Shown piece by piece: positions 12,801-25,500 of a stretch of DNA of 64,000 nt. The DNA comes from Balanoglossus misakiensis. Lineage: Eukaryota > Hemichordata. Each line of letters begins with the position of its first letter. Positions within the stretch are counted from its first letter, which is position 1. The notes below the pieces were generated by a model. It was given only the letters and a program-made list of their open reading frames with translations. It did no database searches and was not told the DNA's origin. The position numbers and the translations under genes were made by a program. The DNA lies in the NCBI GenBank assembly GCA_040954595.2, contig CM082586.2, positions 11,780,001-11,844,000 of the forward strand, given 5' to 3'.

Positions 12801-15800
12801 AGGCAAATTTGCAATTACACTCACTCGCATGAATGAATGCTGGCATCTGTGGTGGGCGGCGTGGAACTTTACTTGGTGGCGTGCCGGGAAGGAAGGTGCT
12901 CTCCTCAGCTCAACTGCCACCAATAAACTGGCCCACAGCAGATGAGTTCATTTCAACAGGTGCCAAGCTCTTTGGCTAGAATAGATAAAATATATTGATG
13001 CCGCAATGAATGAATGAAAACAGTATGAATGACCAGTCAATGGAGCTCTCCAATGGCACGTAAGATCTGTCTTGAAATTGCAGAAAGTACTCTAATTTGA
13101 AACAGGGTTAAAGACCATACAACACACCCAGCAGTGAGGGCGCTTTAGTGCATGTACACAATTAATAATTGATGCAGGACGGCTTGCCAATTAAATGTCT
13201 ATTTTACAGAAAATATAAGGTACTTTCTCCATTTCCATTACAGATCTAGAATAGGCAAATTTGCAATTACACTCACTCGCATGAATGAATGCTGGCATCT
13301 GTGGTGGGCGGCGTGGAACTTTACTTGGTGGCGTGCCGGGAAGGAAGGTGCTCTCCTCAGCTCAACTGCCACCAATAAACTGGCCCACAGCAGATGAGTT
13401 CATTTCAACAGGTGCCAAGCTCTTTGGCTAGAATAGATAAAATATATTGATGCCGCAATGAATGAATGAAAACAGTATGAATGACCAGTCAAAGGAGCTC
13501 TCCAATGGCACGTAAGAATTTCTAGAATAGGCAAATTTGCAATTACACTCACTCGCATGAATGAATGCTGGCATCTGTGGTGGGCGGCGTGGAACTTTAC
13601 TTGGTGGCGTGCCGGGAAGGAAGGTGCTCTCCTCAGCTCAACTGCCACCAATAAACTGGCCCACAGCAGATGAGTTCATTTCAACAGGTGCCAAGCTCTT
13701 TGGCTAGAATAGATAAAATATATTGATGCCGCAATGAATGAATGAAAACAGTATGAATGACCAGTCAATGGAGCTCTCCAATGGCACGTAAGATTCTAGA
13801 ATAGGCAAATTTGCAATTACACTCACTCGCATGAATGAATGCTGGCATCTGTGGTGGGCGGCGTGGAACTTTACTTGGTGGCGTGCCGGGAAGGAAGGTG
13901 CTCTCCTCAGCTCAACTGCCACCAATAAACTGGCCCACAGCAGATGAGTTCATTTCAACAGGTGCCAAGCTCTTTGGCTAGAATAGATAAAATATATTGA
14001 TGCCGCAATGAATGAATGAAAACAGTATGAATGACCAGTCAATGGAGCTCTCCAATGGCACGTAAGAATTCTAGAATAGGCAAATTTGCAATTACACTCA
14101 CTCGCATGAATGAATGCTGGCATCTGTGGTGGGCGGCGTGGAACTTTACTTGGTGGCGTGCCGGGAAGGAAGGTGCTCTCCTCAGCTCAACTGCCACCAA
14201 TAAACTGGCCCACAGCAGATGAGTTCATTTCAACAGGTGCCAAGCTCTTTGGCTAGAATAGATAAAATATATTGATGCCGCAATGAATGAATGAAAACAG
14301 TATGAATGACCAGTCAATGGAGCTCTCCAATGGCACGTAAGATCTGTCTTGAAATTGCAGAAAGTACTCTAATTTGAAACAGGGTTAAAGACCATACAAC
14401 ACACCCAGCAGTGAGGGCGCTTTAGTGCATGTACACAATTAATAATTGATGCAGGACGGCTTGCCAATTAAATGTCTATTTTACAGAAAATATAAGGTAC
14501 TTTCTCCATTTCCATTACAGAATTCTAGAATAGGCAAATTTGCAATTACACTCACTCGCATGAATGAATGCTGGCATCTGTGGTGGGCGGCGTGGAACTT
14601 TACTTGGTGGCGTGCCGGGAAGGAAGGTGCTCTCCTCAGCTCAACTGCCACCAATAAACTGGCCCACAGCAGATGAGTTCATTTCAACAGGTGCCAAGCT
14701 CTTTGGCTAGAATAGATAAAATATATTGATGCCGCAATGAATGAATGAAAACAGTATGAATGACCAGTCAATGGAGCTCTCCAATGGCACGTAAGATTCT
14801 AGAATAGGCAAATTTGCAATTACACTCACTCGCATGAATGAATGCTGGCATCTGTGGTGGGCGGCGTGGAACTTTACTTGGTGGCGTGCCGGGAAGGAAG
14901 GTGCTCTCCTCAGCTCAACTGCCACCAATAAACTGGCCCACAGCAGATGAGTTCATTTCAACAGGTGCCAAGCTCTTCGGCTAGAATAGATAAAATATAT
15001 TGATGCCGCAATGAATGAATGAAAACAGTATGAATGACCAGTCAATGGAGCTCTCCAATGGCACGTAAGATTCTAGAATAGGCAAATTTGCAATTACACT
15101 CACTCGCATGAATGAATGCTGGCATCTGTGGTGGGCGGCGTGGAACTTTACTTGGTGGCGTGCCGGGAAAGAAGGTGCTCTCCTCAGCTCAACTGCCACC
15201 AATAAACTGGCCCACAGCAGATGAGTTCATTTCAACAGGTGCCAAGCTCTTTGGCTAGAATAGATAAAATATATTGATGCCGCAATGAATGAATGAAAAC
15301 AGTATGAATGACCAGTCAATGGAGCTCTCCAATGGCACGTAAGATCTGTCTTGAAATTGCAGAAAGTACTCTAATTTGAAACAGGGTTAAAGACCATACA
15401 ACACACCCAGCAGTGAGGGCGCTTTAGTGCATGTACACAATTAATAATTGATGCAGGACGGCTTGCCAATTAAATGTCTATTTTACAGAAAATATAAGGT
15501 ACTTTCTCCATTTCCATTACAGATCTAGAATAGGCAAATTTGCAATTACACTCACTCGCATGAATGAATGCTGGCATCTGTGGTGGGCGGCGTGGAACTT
15601 TACTTGGTGGCGTGCCGGGAAGGAAGGTGCTCTCCTCAGCTCAACTGCCACCAATAAACTGGCCCACAGCAGATGAGTTCATTTCAACAGGTGCCAAGCT
15701 CTTTGGCTAGAATAGATAAAATATATTGATGCCGCAATGAATGAATGAAAACAGTATGAATGACCAGTCAATGGAGCTCTCCAATGGCACGTAAGAATTC

Positions 15801-18765
15801 TAGAATAGGCAAATTTGCAATTACACTCACTCGCATGAATGAATGCTGGCATCTGTGGTGGGCGGCGTGGAACTTTACTTGGTGGCGTGCCGGGAAGGAA
15901 GGTGCTCTCCTCAGCTCAACTGCCACCAATAAACTGGCCCACAGCAGATGAGTTCATTTCAACAGGTGCCAAGCTCTTTGGCTAGAATAGATAAAATATA
16001 TTGATGCCGCAATGAATGAATGAAAACAGTATGAATGACCAGTCAATGGAGCTCTCCAATGGCACGTAAGAATTCTAGAATAGGCAAATTTGCAATTACA
16101 CTCACTCGCATGAATGAATGCTGGCATCTGTGGTGGGCGGCGTGGAACTTTACTTGGTGGCGTGCCGGGAAGGAAGGTGCTCTCCTCAGCTCAACTGCCA
16201 CCAATAAACTGGCCCACAGCAGATGAGTTCATTTCAACAGGTGCCAAGCTCTTCGGCTAGAATAGATAAAATATATTGATGCCGCAATGAATGAATGAAA
16301 ACAGTATGAATGACCAGTCAATGGAGCTCTCCAATGGCACGTAAGATTCTAGAATAGGCAAATTTGCAATTACACTCACTCGCATGAATGAATGCTGGCA
16401 TCTGTGGTGGGCGGCGTGGAACTTTACTTGGTGGCGTGCCGGGAAAGAAGGTGCTCTCCTCAGCTCAACTGCCACCAATAAACTGGCCCACAGCAGATGA
16501 GTTCATTTCAACAGGTGCCAAGCTCTTTGGCTAGAATAGATAAAATATATTGATGCCGCAATGAATGAATGAAAACAGTATGAATGACCAGTCAATGGAG
16601 CTCTCCAATGGCACGTAAGATCTGTCTTGAAATTGCAGAAAGTACTCTAATTTGAAACAGGGTTAAAGACCATACAACACACCCAGCAGTGAGGGCGCTT
16701 TAGTGCATGTACACAATTAATAATTGATGCAGGACGGCTTGCCAATTAAATGTCTATTTTACAGAAAATATAAGGTACTTTCTCCATTTCCATTACAGAT
16801 CTAGAATAGGCAAATTTGCAATTACACTCACTCGCATGAATGAATGCTGGCATCTGTGGTGGGCGGCGTGGAACTTTACTTGGTGGCGTGCCGGGAAGGA
16901 AGGTGCTCTCCTCAGCTCAACTGCCACCAATAAACTGGCCCACAGCAGATGAGTTCATTTCAACAGGTGCCAAGCTCTTTGGCTAGAATAGATAAAATAT
17001 ATTGATGCCGCAATGAATGAATGAAAACAGTATGAATGACCAGTCAATGGAGCTCTCCAATGGCACGTAAGAATTCTAGAATAGGCAAATTTGCAATTAC
17101 ACTCACTCGCATGAATGAATGCTGGCATCTGTGGTGGGCGGCGTGGAACTTTACTTGGTGGCGTGCCGGGAAGGAAGGTGCTCTCCTCAGCTCAACTGCC
17201 ACCAATAAACTGGCCCACAGCAGATGAGTTCATTTCAACAGGTGCCAAGCTCTTTGGCTAGAATAGATAAAATATATTGATGCCGCAATGAATGAATGAA
17301 AACAGTATGAATGACCAGTCAATGGAGCTCTCCAATGGCACGTAAGAATTCTAGAATAGGCAAATTTGCAATTACACTCACTCGCATGAATGAATGCTGG
17401 CATCTGTGGTGGGCGGCGTGGAACTTTACTTGGTGGCGTGCCGGGAAGGAAGGTGCTCTCCTCAGCTCAACTGCCACCAATAAACTGGCCCACAGCAGAT
17501 GAGTTCATTTCAACAGGTGCCAAGCTCTTTGGCTAGAATAGATAAAATATATTGATGCCGCAATGAATGAATGAAAACAGTATGAATGACCAGTCAATGG
17601 AGCTCTCCAATGGCACGTAAGATTCTAGAATAGGCAAATTTGCAATTACACTCACTCGCATGAATGAATGCTGGCATCTGTGGTGGGCGGCGTGGAACTT
17701 TACTTGGTGGCGTGCCGGGAAGGAAGGTGCTCTCCTCAGCTCAACTGCCACCAATAAACTGGCCCACAGCAGATGAGTTCATTTCAACAGGTGCCAAGCT
17801 CTTCGGCTAGAATAGATAAAATATATTGATGCCGCAATGAATGAATGAAAACAGTATGAATGACCAGTCAATGGAGCTCTCCAATGGCACGTAAGATTCT
17901 AGAATAGGCAAATTTGCAATTACACTCACTCGCATGAATGAATGCTGGCATCTGTGGTGGGCGGCGTGGAACTTTACTTGGTGGCGTGCCGGGAAAGAAG
18001 GTGCTCTCCTCAGCTCAACTGCCACCAATAAACTGGCCCACAGCAGATGAGTTCATTTCAACAGGTGCCAAGCTCTTTGGCTAGAATAGATAAAATATAT
18101 TGATGCCGCAATGAATGAATGAAAACAGTATGAATGACCAGTCAATGGAGCTCTCCAATGGCACGTAAGAATTCTAGAATAGGCAAATTTGCAATTACAC
18201 TCACTCGCATGAATGAATGCTGGCATCTGTGGTGGGCGGCGTGGAACTTTACTTGGTGGCGTGCCGGGAAGGAAGGTGCTCTCCTCAGCTCAACTGCCAC
18301 CAATAAACTGGCCCACAGCAGATGAGTTCATTTCAACAGGTGCCAAGCTCTTTGGCTAGAATAGATAAAATATATTGATGCCGCAATGAATGAATGAAAA
18401 CAGTATGAATGACCAGTCAATGGAGCTCTCCAATGGCACGTAAGATTCTAGAATAGGCAAATTTGCAATTACACTCACTCGCATGAATGAATGCTGGCAT
18501 CTGTGGTGGGCGGCGTGGAACTTTACTTGGTGGCGTGCCGGGAAAGAAGGTGCTCTCCTCAGCTCAACTGCCACCAATAAACTGGCCCACAGCAGATGAG
18601 TTCATTTCAACAGGTGCCAAGCTCTTTGGCTAGAATAGATAAAATATATTGATGCCGCAATGAATGAATGAAAACAGTATGAATGACCAGTCAATGGAGC
18701 TCTCCAATGGCACGTAAGATCTGTCTTGAAATTGCAGAAAGTACTCTAATTTGAAACAGGGTTAA

Positions 18766-19535
18766 GGCTGCATTCACAAACACCTCTGGAGGGGGGGGCG
18801 GGAGAATTGAGGGGGGGGATTTGAAAAAATTGAGGGTATGTAAGGGGGGGGATTTGAAATAATTTAGGGACTGAAAGGGGGGGACTTGAAAACTTTGATG
18901 ACTAAATATTTATTTTGAGTCCACAAAAATGCAGTTTCGCGCCCTTTATTTTACAAAATTTTCTAATGTGGGAGGGGGACACCCCCTCCCACACCCACCC
19001 CCTCCATTCATTGACACCTTTCAATCTTTGACTGGTTTATCTAGTGTCCCAGGTCTGGGGACTTGCCCCCACCCCATGATAACTTTGAGCGGCGATGTTA
19101 ATTTGCTTTTGCTGGGTTCATTAAAATGCAGCTTTGAGCTCTGTATTTTATACAATTTTCTTATGTGGGAGGGGGACACCCCCTCCCAAACCCACCCCCT
19201 TCAATTCTCGGTTTACAATGTCTCCCAACACAGAATACACATTCTTAAAAATTAAAAACAATGTTCAGTTTTAATACCCACTGATGAGAGGAAACATCAA
19301 TTTCAAATTATTTTCATGGGAGCGCTGTTTTTCTTTTTTACAAGATATTAGATAGATAGGTGATGTGTTTCGCTGTGTGAAAGAAAATGGGGGGGGGGGG
19401 ATTTCAAATTTTTAGCAGTTCGGAAGGGGGGTATTTGAAAATATTTCGGGTTGTGTAGGGGGGCATGTGAAAATTAACGGTAAAAAAAATTGAATTCTCC
19501 CGCCCCCCCCTCCAGAGGTGTTTGTGAATGCAGCC
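18766..19535. mobile_element. MITE 1, Harbinger-like (TAA target duplication), inside a satellite unit
   Basis: A 770-bp element interrupts the L-specific segment of one satellite unit. Its ends are perfect 43-bp inverted repeats beginning GGCTGCATTCACAAACACCT. It is flanked by TAA at 18763-18765 and 19536-19538, while the intact satellite has a single TAA there, so the insertion and its 3-bp duplication are exact. A 3-bp TAA/TTA duplication is characteristic of the PIF/Harbinger superfamily. The interior encodes no transposase. It contains several G7-G11 runs followed by ATTTGAAA-type words, plus a duplicated module of about 90 bp around 18930-19010 and 19125-19205. A 108-codon open frame over these modules is proline-rich and not convincing. 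The same module occurs in reverse orientation inside MITE 2 (48318-49143). Other satellite units do not carry the element, so it arrived after local amplification. Confidence 0.93.
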
Positions 19536-22500
19536 TAAAGACCATACAACACACCCAGCAGTGAGGGCGCTTTAGTGCATGTACACAATTAATAATTGAT
19601 GCAGGACGGCTTGACAATTAAATGTCTATTTTACAGAAAATATAAGGTACTTTCTCCATTTCCATTACAGATCTAGAATAGGCAAATTTGCAATTACACT
19701 CACTCGCATGAATGAATGCTGGCATCTGTGGTGGGCGGCGTGGAACTTTACTTGGTGGCGTGCCGGGAAGGAAGGTGCTCTCCTCAGCTCAACTGCCACC
19801 AATAAACTGGCCCACAGCAGATGAGTTCATTTCAACAGGTGCCAAGCTCTTCGGCTAGAATAGATAAAATATATTGATGCCGCAATGAATGAATGAAAAC
19901 AGTATGAATGACCAGTCAATGGAGCTCTCCAATGGCACGTAAGATTCTAGAATAGGCAAATTTGCAATTACACTCACTCGCATGAATGAATGCTGGCATC
20001 TGTGGTGGGCGGCGTGGAACTTTACTTGGTGGCGTGCCGGGAAGGAAGGTGCTCTCCTCAGCTCAACTGCCACCAATAAACTGGCCCACAGCAGATGAGT
20101 TCATTTCAACAGGTGCCAAGCTCTTTGGCTAGAATAGATAAAATATATTGATGCCGCAATGAATGAATGAAAACAGTATGAATGACCAGTCAATGGAGCT
20201 CTCCAATGGCACGTAAGATCTGTCTTGAAATTGCAGAAAGTACTCTAATTTGAAACAGGGTTAAAGACCATACAACACACCCAGCAGTGAGGGCGCTTTA
20301 GTGCATGTACACAATTAATAATTGATGCAGGACGGCTTGCCAATTAAATGTCTATTTTACAGAAAATATAAGGTACTTTCTCCATTTCCATTACAGATCT
20401 AGAATAGGCAAATTTGCAATTACACTCACTCGCATGAATGAATGCTGGCATCTGTGGTGGGCGGCGTGGAACTTTACTTGGTGGCGTGCCGGGAAGGAAG
20501 GTGCTCTCCTCAGCTCAACTGCCACCAATAAACTGGCCCACAGCAGATGAGTTCATTTCAACAGGTGCCAAGCTCTTTGGCTAGAATAGATAAAATATAT
20601 TGATGCCGCAATGAATGAATGAAAACAGTATGAATGACCAGTCAATGGAGCTCTCCAATGGCACGTAAGATCTGTCTTGAAATTGCAGAAAGTACTCTAA
20701 TTTGAAACAGGGTTAAAGACCATACAACACACCCAGCAGTGAGGGCGCTTTAGTGCATGTACACAATTAATAATTGATGCAGGACGGCTTGCCAATTAAA
20801 TGTCTATTTTACAGAAAATATAAGGTACTTTCTCCATTTCGATTACAGATCTAGAATAGGCAAATTTGCAATTACACTCACTCGCATGAATGAATGCTGG
20901 CATCTGTGGTGGGCGGCGTGGAACTTTACTTGGTGGCGTGCCGGGAAGGAAGGTGCTCTCCTCAGCTCAACTGCCACCAATAAACTGGCCCACAGCAGAT
21001 GAGTTCATTTCAACAGGTGCCAAGCTCTTTGGCTAGAATAGATCAAATATATTGATGCCGCAATGAATGAATGAAAACAGTATGAATGACCAGTCAATGG
21101 AGCTCTCCAATGGCACGTAAGATCTGTCTTGAAATTGCAGAAAGTACTCTAATTTGAAACAGGGTTAAAGACCATACAACACACCCAGCAGTGAGGGCGC
21201 TTTAGTGCATGTACACAATTAATAATTGATGCAGGACGGCTTGCCAATTAAATGTCTATTTTACAGAAAATATAAGGTACTTTCTCCATTTCCATTACAG
21301 ATCTAGAATAGGCAAATTTGCAATTACACTCACTCGCATGAATGAATGCTGGCATCTGTGGTGGGCGGCGTGGAACTTTACTTGGTGGCGTGCCGGGAAG
21401 GAAGGTGCTCTCCTCAGCTCAACTGCCACCAATAAACTGGCCCACAGCAGATGAGTTCATTTCAACAGGTGCCAAGCTCTTTGGCTAGAATAGATAAAAT
21501 ATATTGATGCCGCAATGAATGAATGAAAACAGTATGAATGACCAGTCAATGGAGCTCTCCAATGGCACGTAAGATCTGTCTTGAAATTGCAGAAAGTACT
21601 CTAATTTGAAACAGGGTTAAAGACCATACAACACACCCAGCAGTGAGGGCGCTTTAGTGCATGTACACAATTAATAATTGATGCAGGACGGCTGGCCAAT
21701 TAAATGTCTATTTTACAGAAAATATAAGGTACTTTCTCCATTTCCATTACAGATCTAGGATAGGCAAATTTGCAATTACACTCACTCGCATGAATGAATG
21801 CTGGCATCTGTGGTGGGCGGCGTGGAACTTTACTTGGTGGCGTGCCGGGAAGGAAGGTGCTCTCCTCAGCTCAACTGCCACCAATAAACTGGCCCACAGC
21901 TGATGAGTTCATTTCAACAGGTGCCAAGCTCTTTGGCTAGTATAGATAAAATATATTGATGCCGCAATGAATGAATGAAAACAGTATGAATGACCAGTCA
22001 ATGGAGCTCTCCAATGGCACGTAAGATCTGTCTTGAAATTGCAGAAAGTACTCTAATTTGAAACAGGGTTAAAGACCATACAACACACCCAGCAGTGAGG
22101 GCGCTTTAGTGCATGTACACAATTAATAATTGATGCAGGACGGCTTGCCAATTAAATGTCTATTTTACAGAAAATATAAGGTACTTTCTCCATTTCCATT
22201 ACAGATCTAGAATAGGCAAATTTGCAATTACACTCACTCGCATGAATGAATGCTGGCATCTGTGGTGGGCGGCGTGGAACTTTACTTGGTGGCGTGCCGG
22301 GAAGGAAGGTGCTCTCCTCAGCTCAACTGCCACCAATAAACTGGCCCACAGCAGATGAGTTCATTTCAACAGGTGCCAAGCTCTTTGGCTAGAATAGATA
22401 AAATATATTGATGCCGCAATGAATGAATGAAAACAGTATGAATGACCAGTCAATGGAGCTCTCCAATGGCACGTAAGATTCTAGAATAGGCAAATTTGCA

Positions 22501-25500
22501 ATTACACTCACTCGCATGAATGAATGCTGGCATCTGTGGTGGGCGGCGTGGAACTTTACTTGGTGGCGTGCCGGGAAGGAAGGTGCTCTCCTCAGCTCAA
22601 CTGCCACCAATAAACTGGCCCACAGCAGATGAGTTCATTTCAACAGGTGCCAAGCTCTTTGGCTAGAATAGATAAAATATATTGATGCCGCAATGAATGA
22701 ATGAAAACAGTATGAATGACCAGTCAATGGAGCTCTCCAATGGCACGTAATTCTAGAATAGGCAAATTTGCAATTACACTCACTCGCATGAAAGAATGCT
22801 GGCATCTGTGGTGGGCGGCGTGGAACTTTACTTGGTGGCGTGCCGGGAAGGAAGGTGCTCTCCTCAGCTCAACTGCCACCAATAAACTGGCCCACAGCAG
22901 ATGAGTTCATTTCAACAGGTGCCAAGCTCTTTGGCTAGAATAGATAAAATATATTGATGCCGCAATGAATGAATGAAAACAGTATGAATGACCAGTCAAT
23001 GGAGCTCTCCAATGGCACGTAAGATCTGTCTTGAAATTGCAGAAAGTACTCTAATTTGAAACAGGGTTAAAGACCATACAACACACCCAGCAGTGAGGGC
23101 GCTTTAGTGCATGTACACAATTAATAATTGATGCAGGACGGCTTGCCAATTAAATGTCTATTTTACAGAAAATATAAGGTACTTTCTCCATTTCCATTAC
23201 AGATCTAGAATAGGCAAATTTGCAATTACACTCACTCGCATGAATGAATGCTGGCATCTGTGGTGGGCGGCGTGGAACTTTACTTGGTGGCGTGCCGGGA
23301 AGGAAGGTGCTCTCCTCAGCTCAACTGCCACCAATAAACTGGCCCACAGCAGATGAGTTCATTTCAACAGGTGCCAAGCTCTTTGGCTAGAATAGATAAA
23401 ATATATTGATGCCGCAATGAATGAATGAAAACAGTATGAATGACCAGTCAATGGAGCTCTCCAATGGCACGTAAGATTCTAGAATAGGCAAATTTGCAAT
23501 TACACTCACTCGCATGAATGAATGCTGGCATCTGTGGTGGGCGGCGTGGAACTTTACTTGGTGGCGTGCCGGGAAGGAAGGTGCTCTCCTCAGCTCAACT
23601 GCCACCAATAAACTGGCCCACAGCAGATGAGTTCATTTCAACAGGTGCCAAGCTCTTCGGCTAGAATAGATAAAATATATTGATGCCGCAATGAATGAAT
23701 GAAAACAGTATGAATGACCAGTCAATGGAGCTCTCCAATGGCACGTAAGATTCTAGAATAGGCAAATTTGCAATTACACTCACTCGCATGAATGAATGCT
23801 GGCATCTGTGGTGGGCGGCGTGGAACTTTACTTGGTGGCGTGCCGGGAAAGAAGGTGCTCTCCTCAGCTCAACTGCCACCAATAAACTGGCCCACAGCAG
23901 ATGAGTTCATTTCAACAGGTGCCAAGCTCTTTGGCTAGAATAGATAAAATATATTGATGCCGCAATGAATGAATGAAAACAGTATGAATGACCAGTCAAT
24001 GGAGCTCTCCAATGGCACGTAAGATCTGTCTTGAAATTGCAGAAAGTACTCTAATTTGAAACAGGGTTAAAGACCATACAACACACCCAGCAGTGAGGGC
24101 GCTTTAGTGCATGTACACAATTAATAATTGATGCAGGACGGCTTGCCAATTAAATGTCTATTTTACAGAAAATATAAGGTACTTTCTCCATTTCCATTAC
24201 AGATCTAGAATAGGCAAATTTGCAATTACACTCACTCGCATGAATGAATGCTGGCATCTGTGGTGGGCGGCGTGGAACTTTACTTGGTGGCGTGCCGGGA
24301 AGGAAGGTGCTCTCCTCAGCTCAACTGCCACCAATAAACTGGCCCACAGCAGATGAGTTCATTTCAACAGGTGCCAAGCTCTTTGGCTAGAATAGATAAA
24401 ATATATTGATGCCGCAATGAATGAATGAAAACAGTATGAATGACCAGTCAATGGAGCTCTCCAATGGCACGTAAGATCTGTCTTGAAATTGCAGAAAGTA
24501 CTCTAATTTGAAACAGGGTTAAAGACCATACAACACACCCAGCAGTGAGGGCGCTTTAGTGCATGTACACAATTAATAATTGATGCAGGACGGCTTGCCA
24601 ATTAAATGTCTATTTTACAGAAAATATAAGGTACTTTCTCCATTTCCATTACAGATCTAGAATAGGCAAATTTGCAATTACACTCACTCGCATGAATGAA
24701 TGCTGGCATCTGTGGTGGGCGGCGTGGAACTTTACTTGGTGGCGTGCCGGGAAGGAAGGTGCTCTCCTCAGCTCAACTGCCACCAATAAACTGGCCCACA
24801 GCAGATGAGTTCATTTCAACAGGTGCCAAGCTCTTTGGCTAGAATAGATAAAATATATTGATGCCGCAATGAATGAATGAAAACAGTATGAATGACCAGT
24901 CAATGGAGCTCTCCAATGGCACGTAAGATCTGTCTTGAAATTGCAGAAAGTACTCTAATTTGAAACAGGGTTAAAGACCATACAACACACCCAGCAGTGA
25001 GGGCGCTTTAGTGCATGTACACAATTAATAATTGATGCAGGACGGCTTGCCAATTAAATGTCTATTTTACAGAAAATATAAGGTACTTTCTCCATTTCCA
25101 TTACAGATCTAGAATAGGCAAATTTGCAATTACACTCACTCGCATGAATGAATGCTGGCATCTGTGGTGGGCGGCGTGGAACTTTACTTGGTGGCGTGCC
25201 GGGAAGGAAGGTGCTCTCCTCAGCTCAACTGCCACCAATAAACTGGCCCACAGCAGATGAGTTCATTTCAACAGGTGCCAAGCTCTTTGGCTAGAATAGA
25301 TAAAATATATTGATGCCGCAATGAATGAATGAAAACAGTATGAATGACCAGTCAATGGAGCTCTCCAATGGCACGTAAGATTCTAGAATAGGCAAATTTG
25401 CAATTACACTCACTCGCATGAATGAATGCTGGCATCTGTGGTGGGCGGCGTGGAACTTTACTTGGTGGCGTGCCGGGAAGGAAGGTGCTCTCCTCAGCTC

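Noticed and set aside
18929-19255. 108-codon frame inside MITE 1
   Set aside because: It covers a duplicated, proline-coding G/C-run module; it is explained by the low-complexity DNA and is not conserved as protein in MITE 2.
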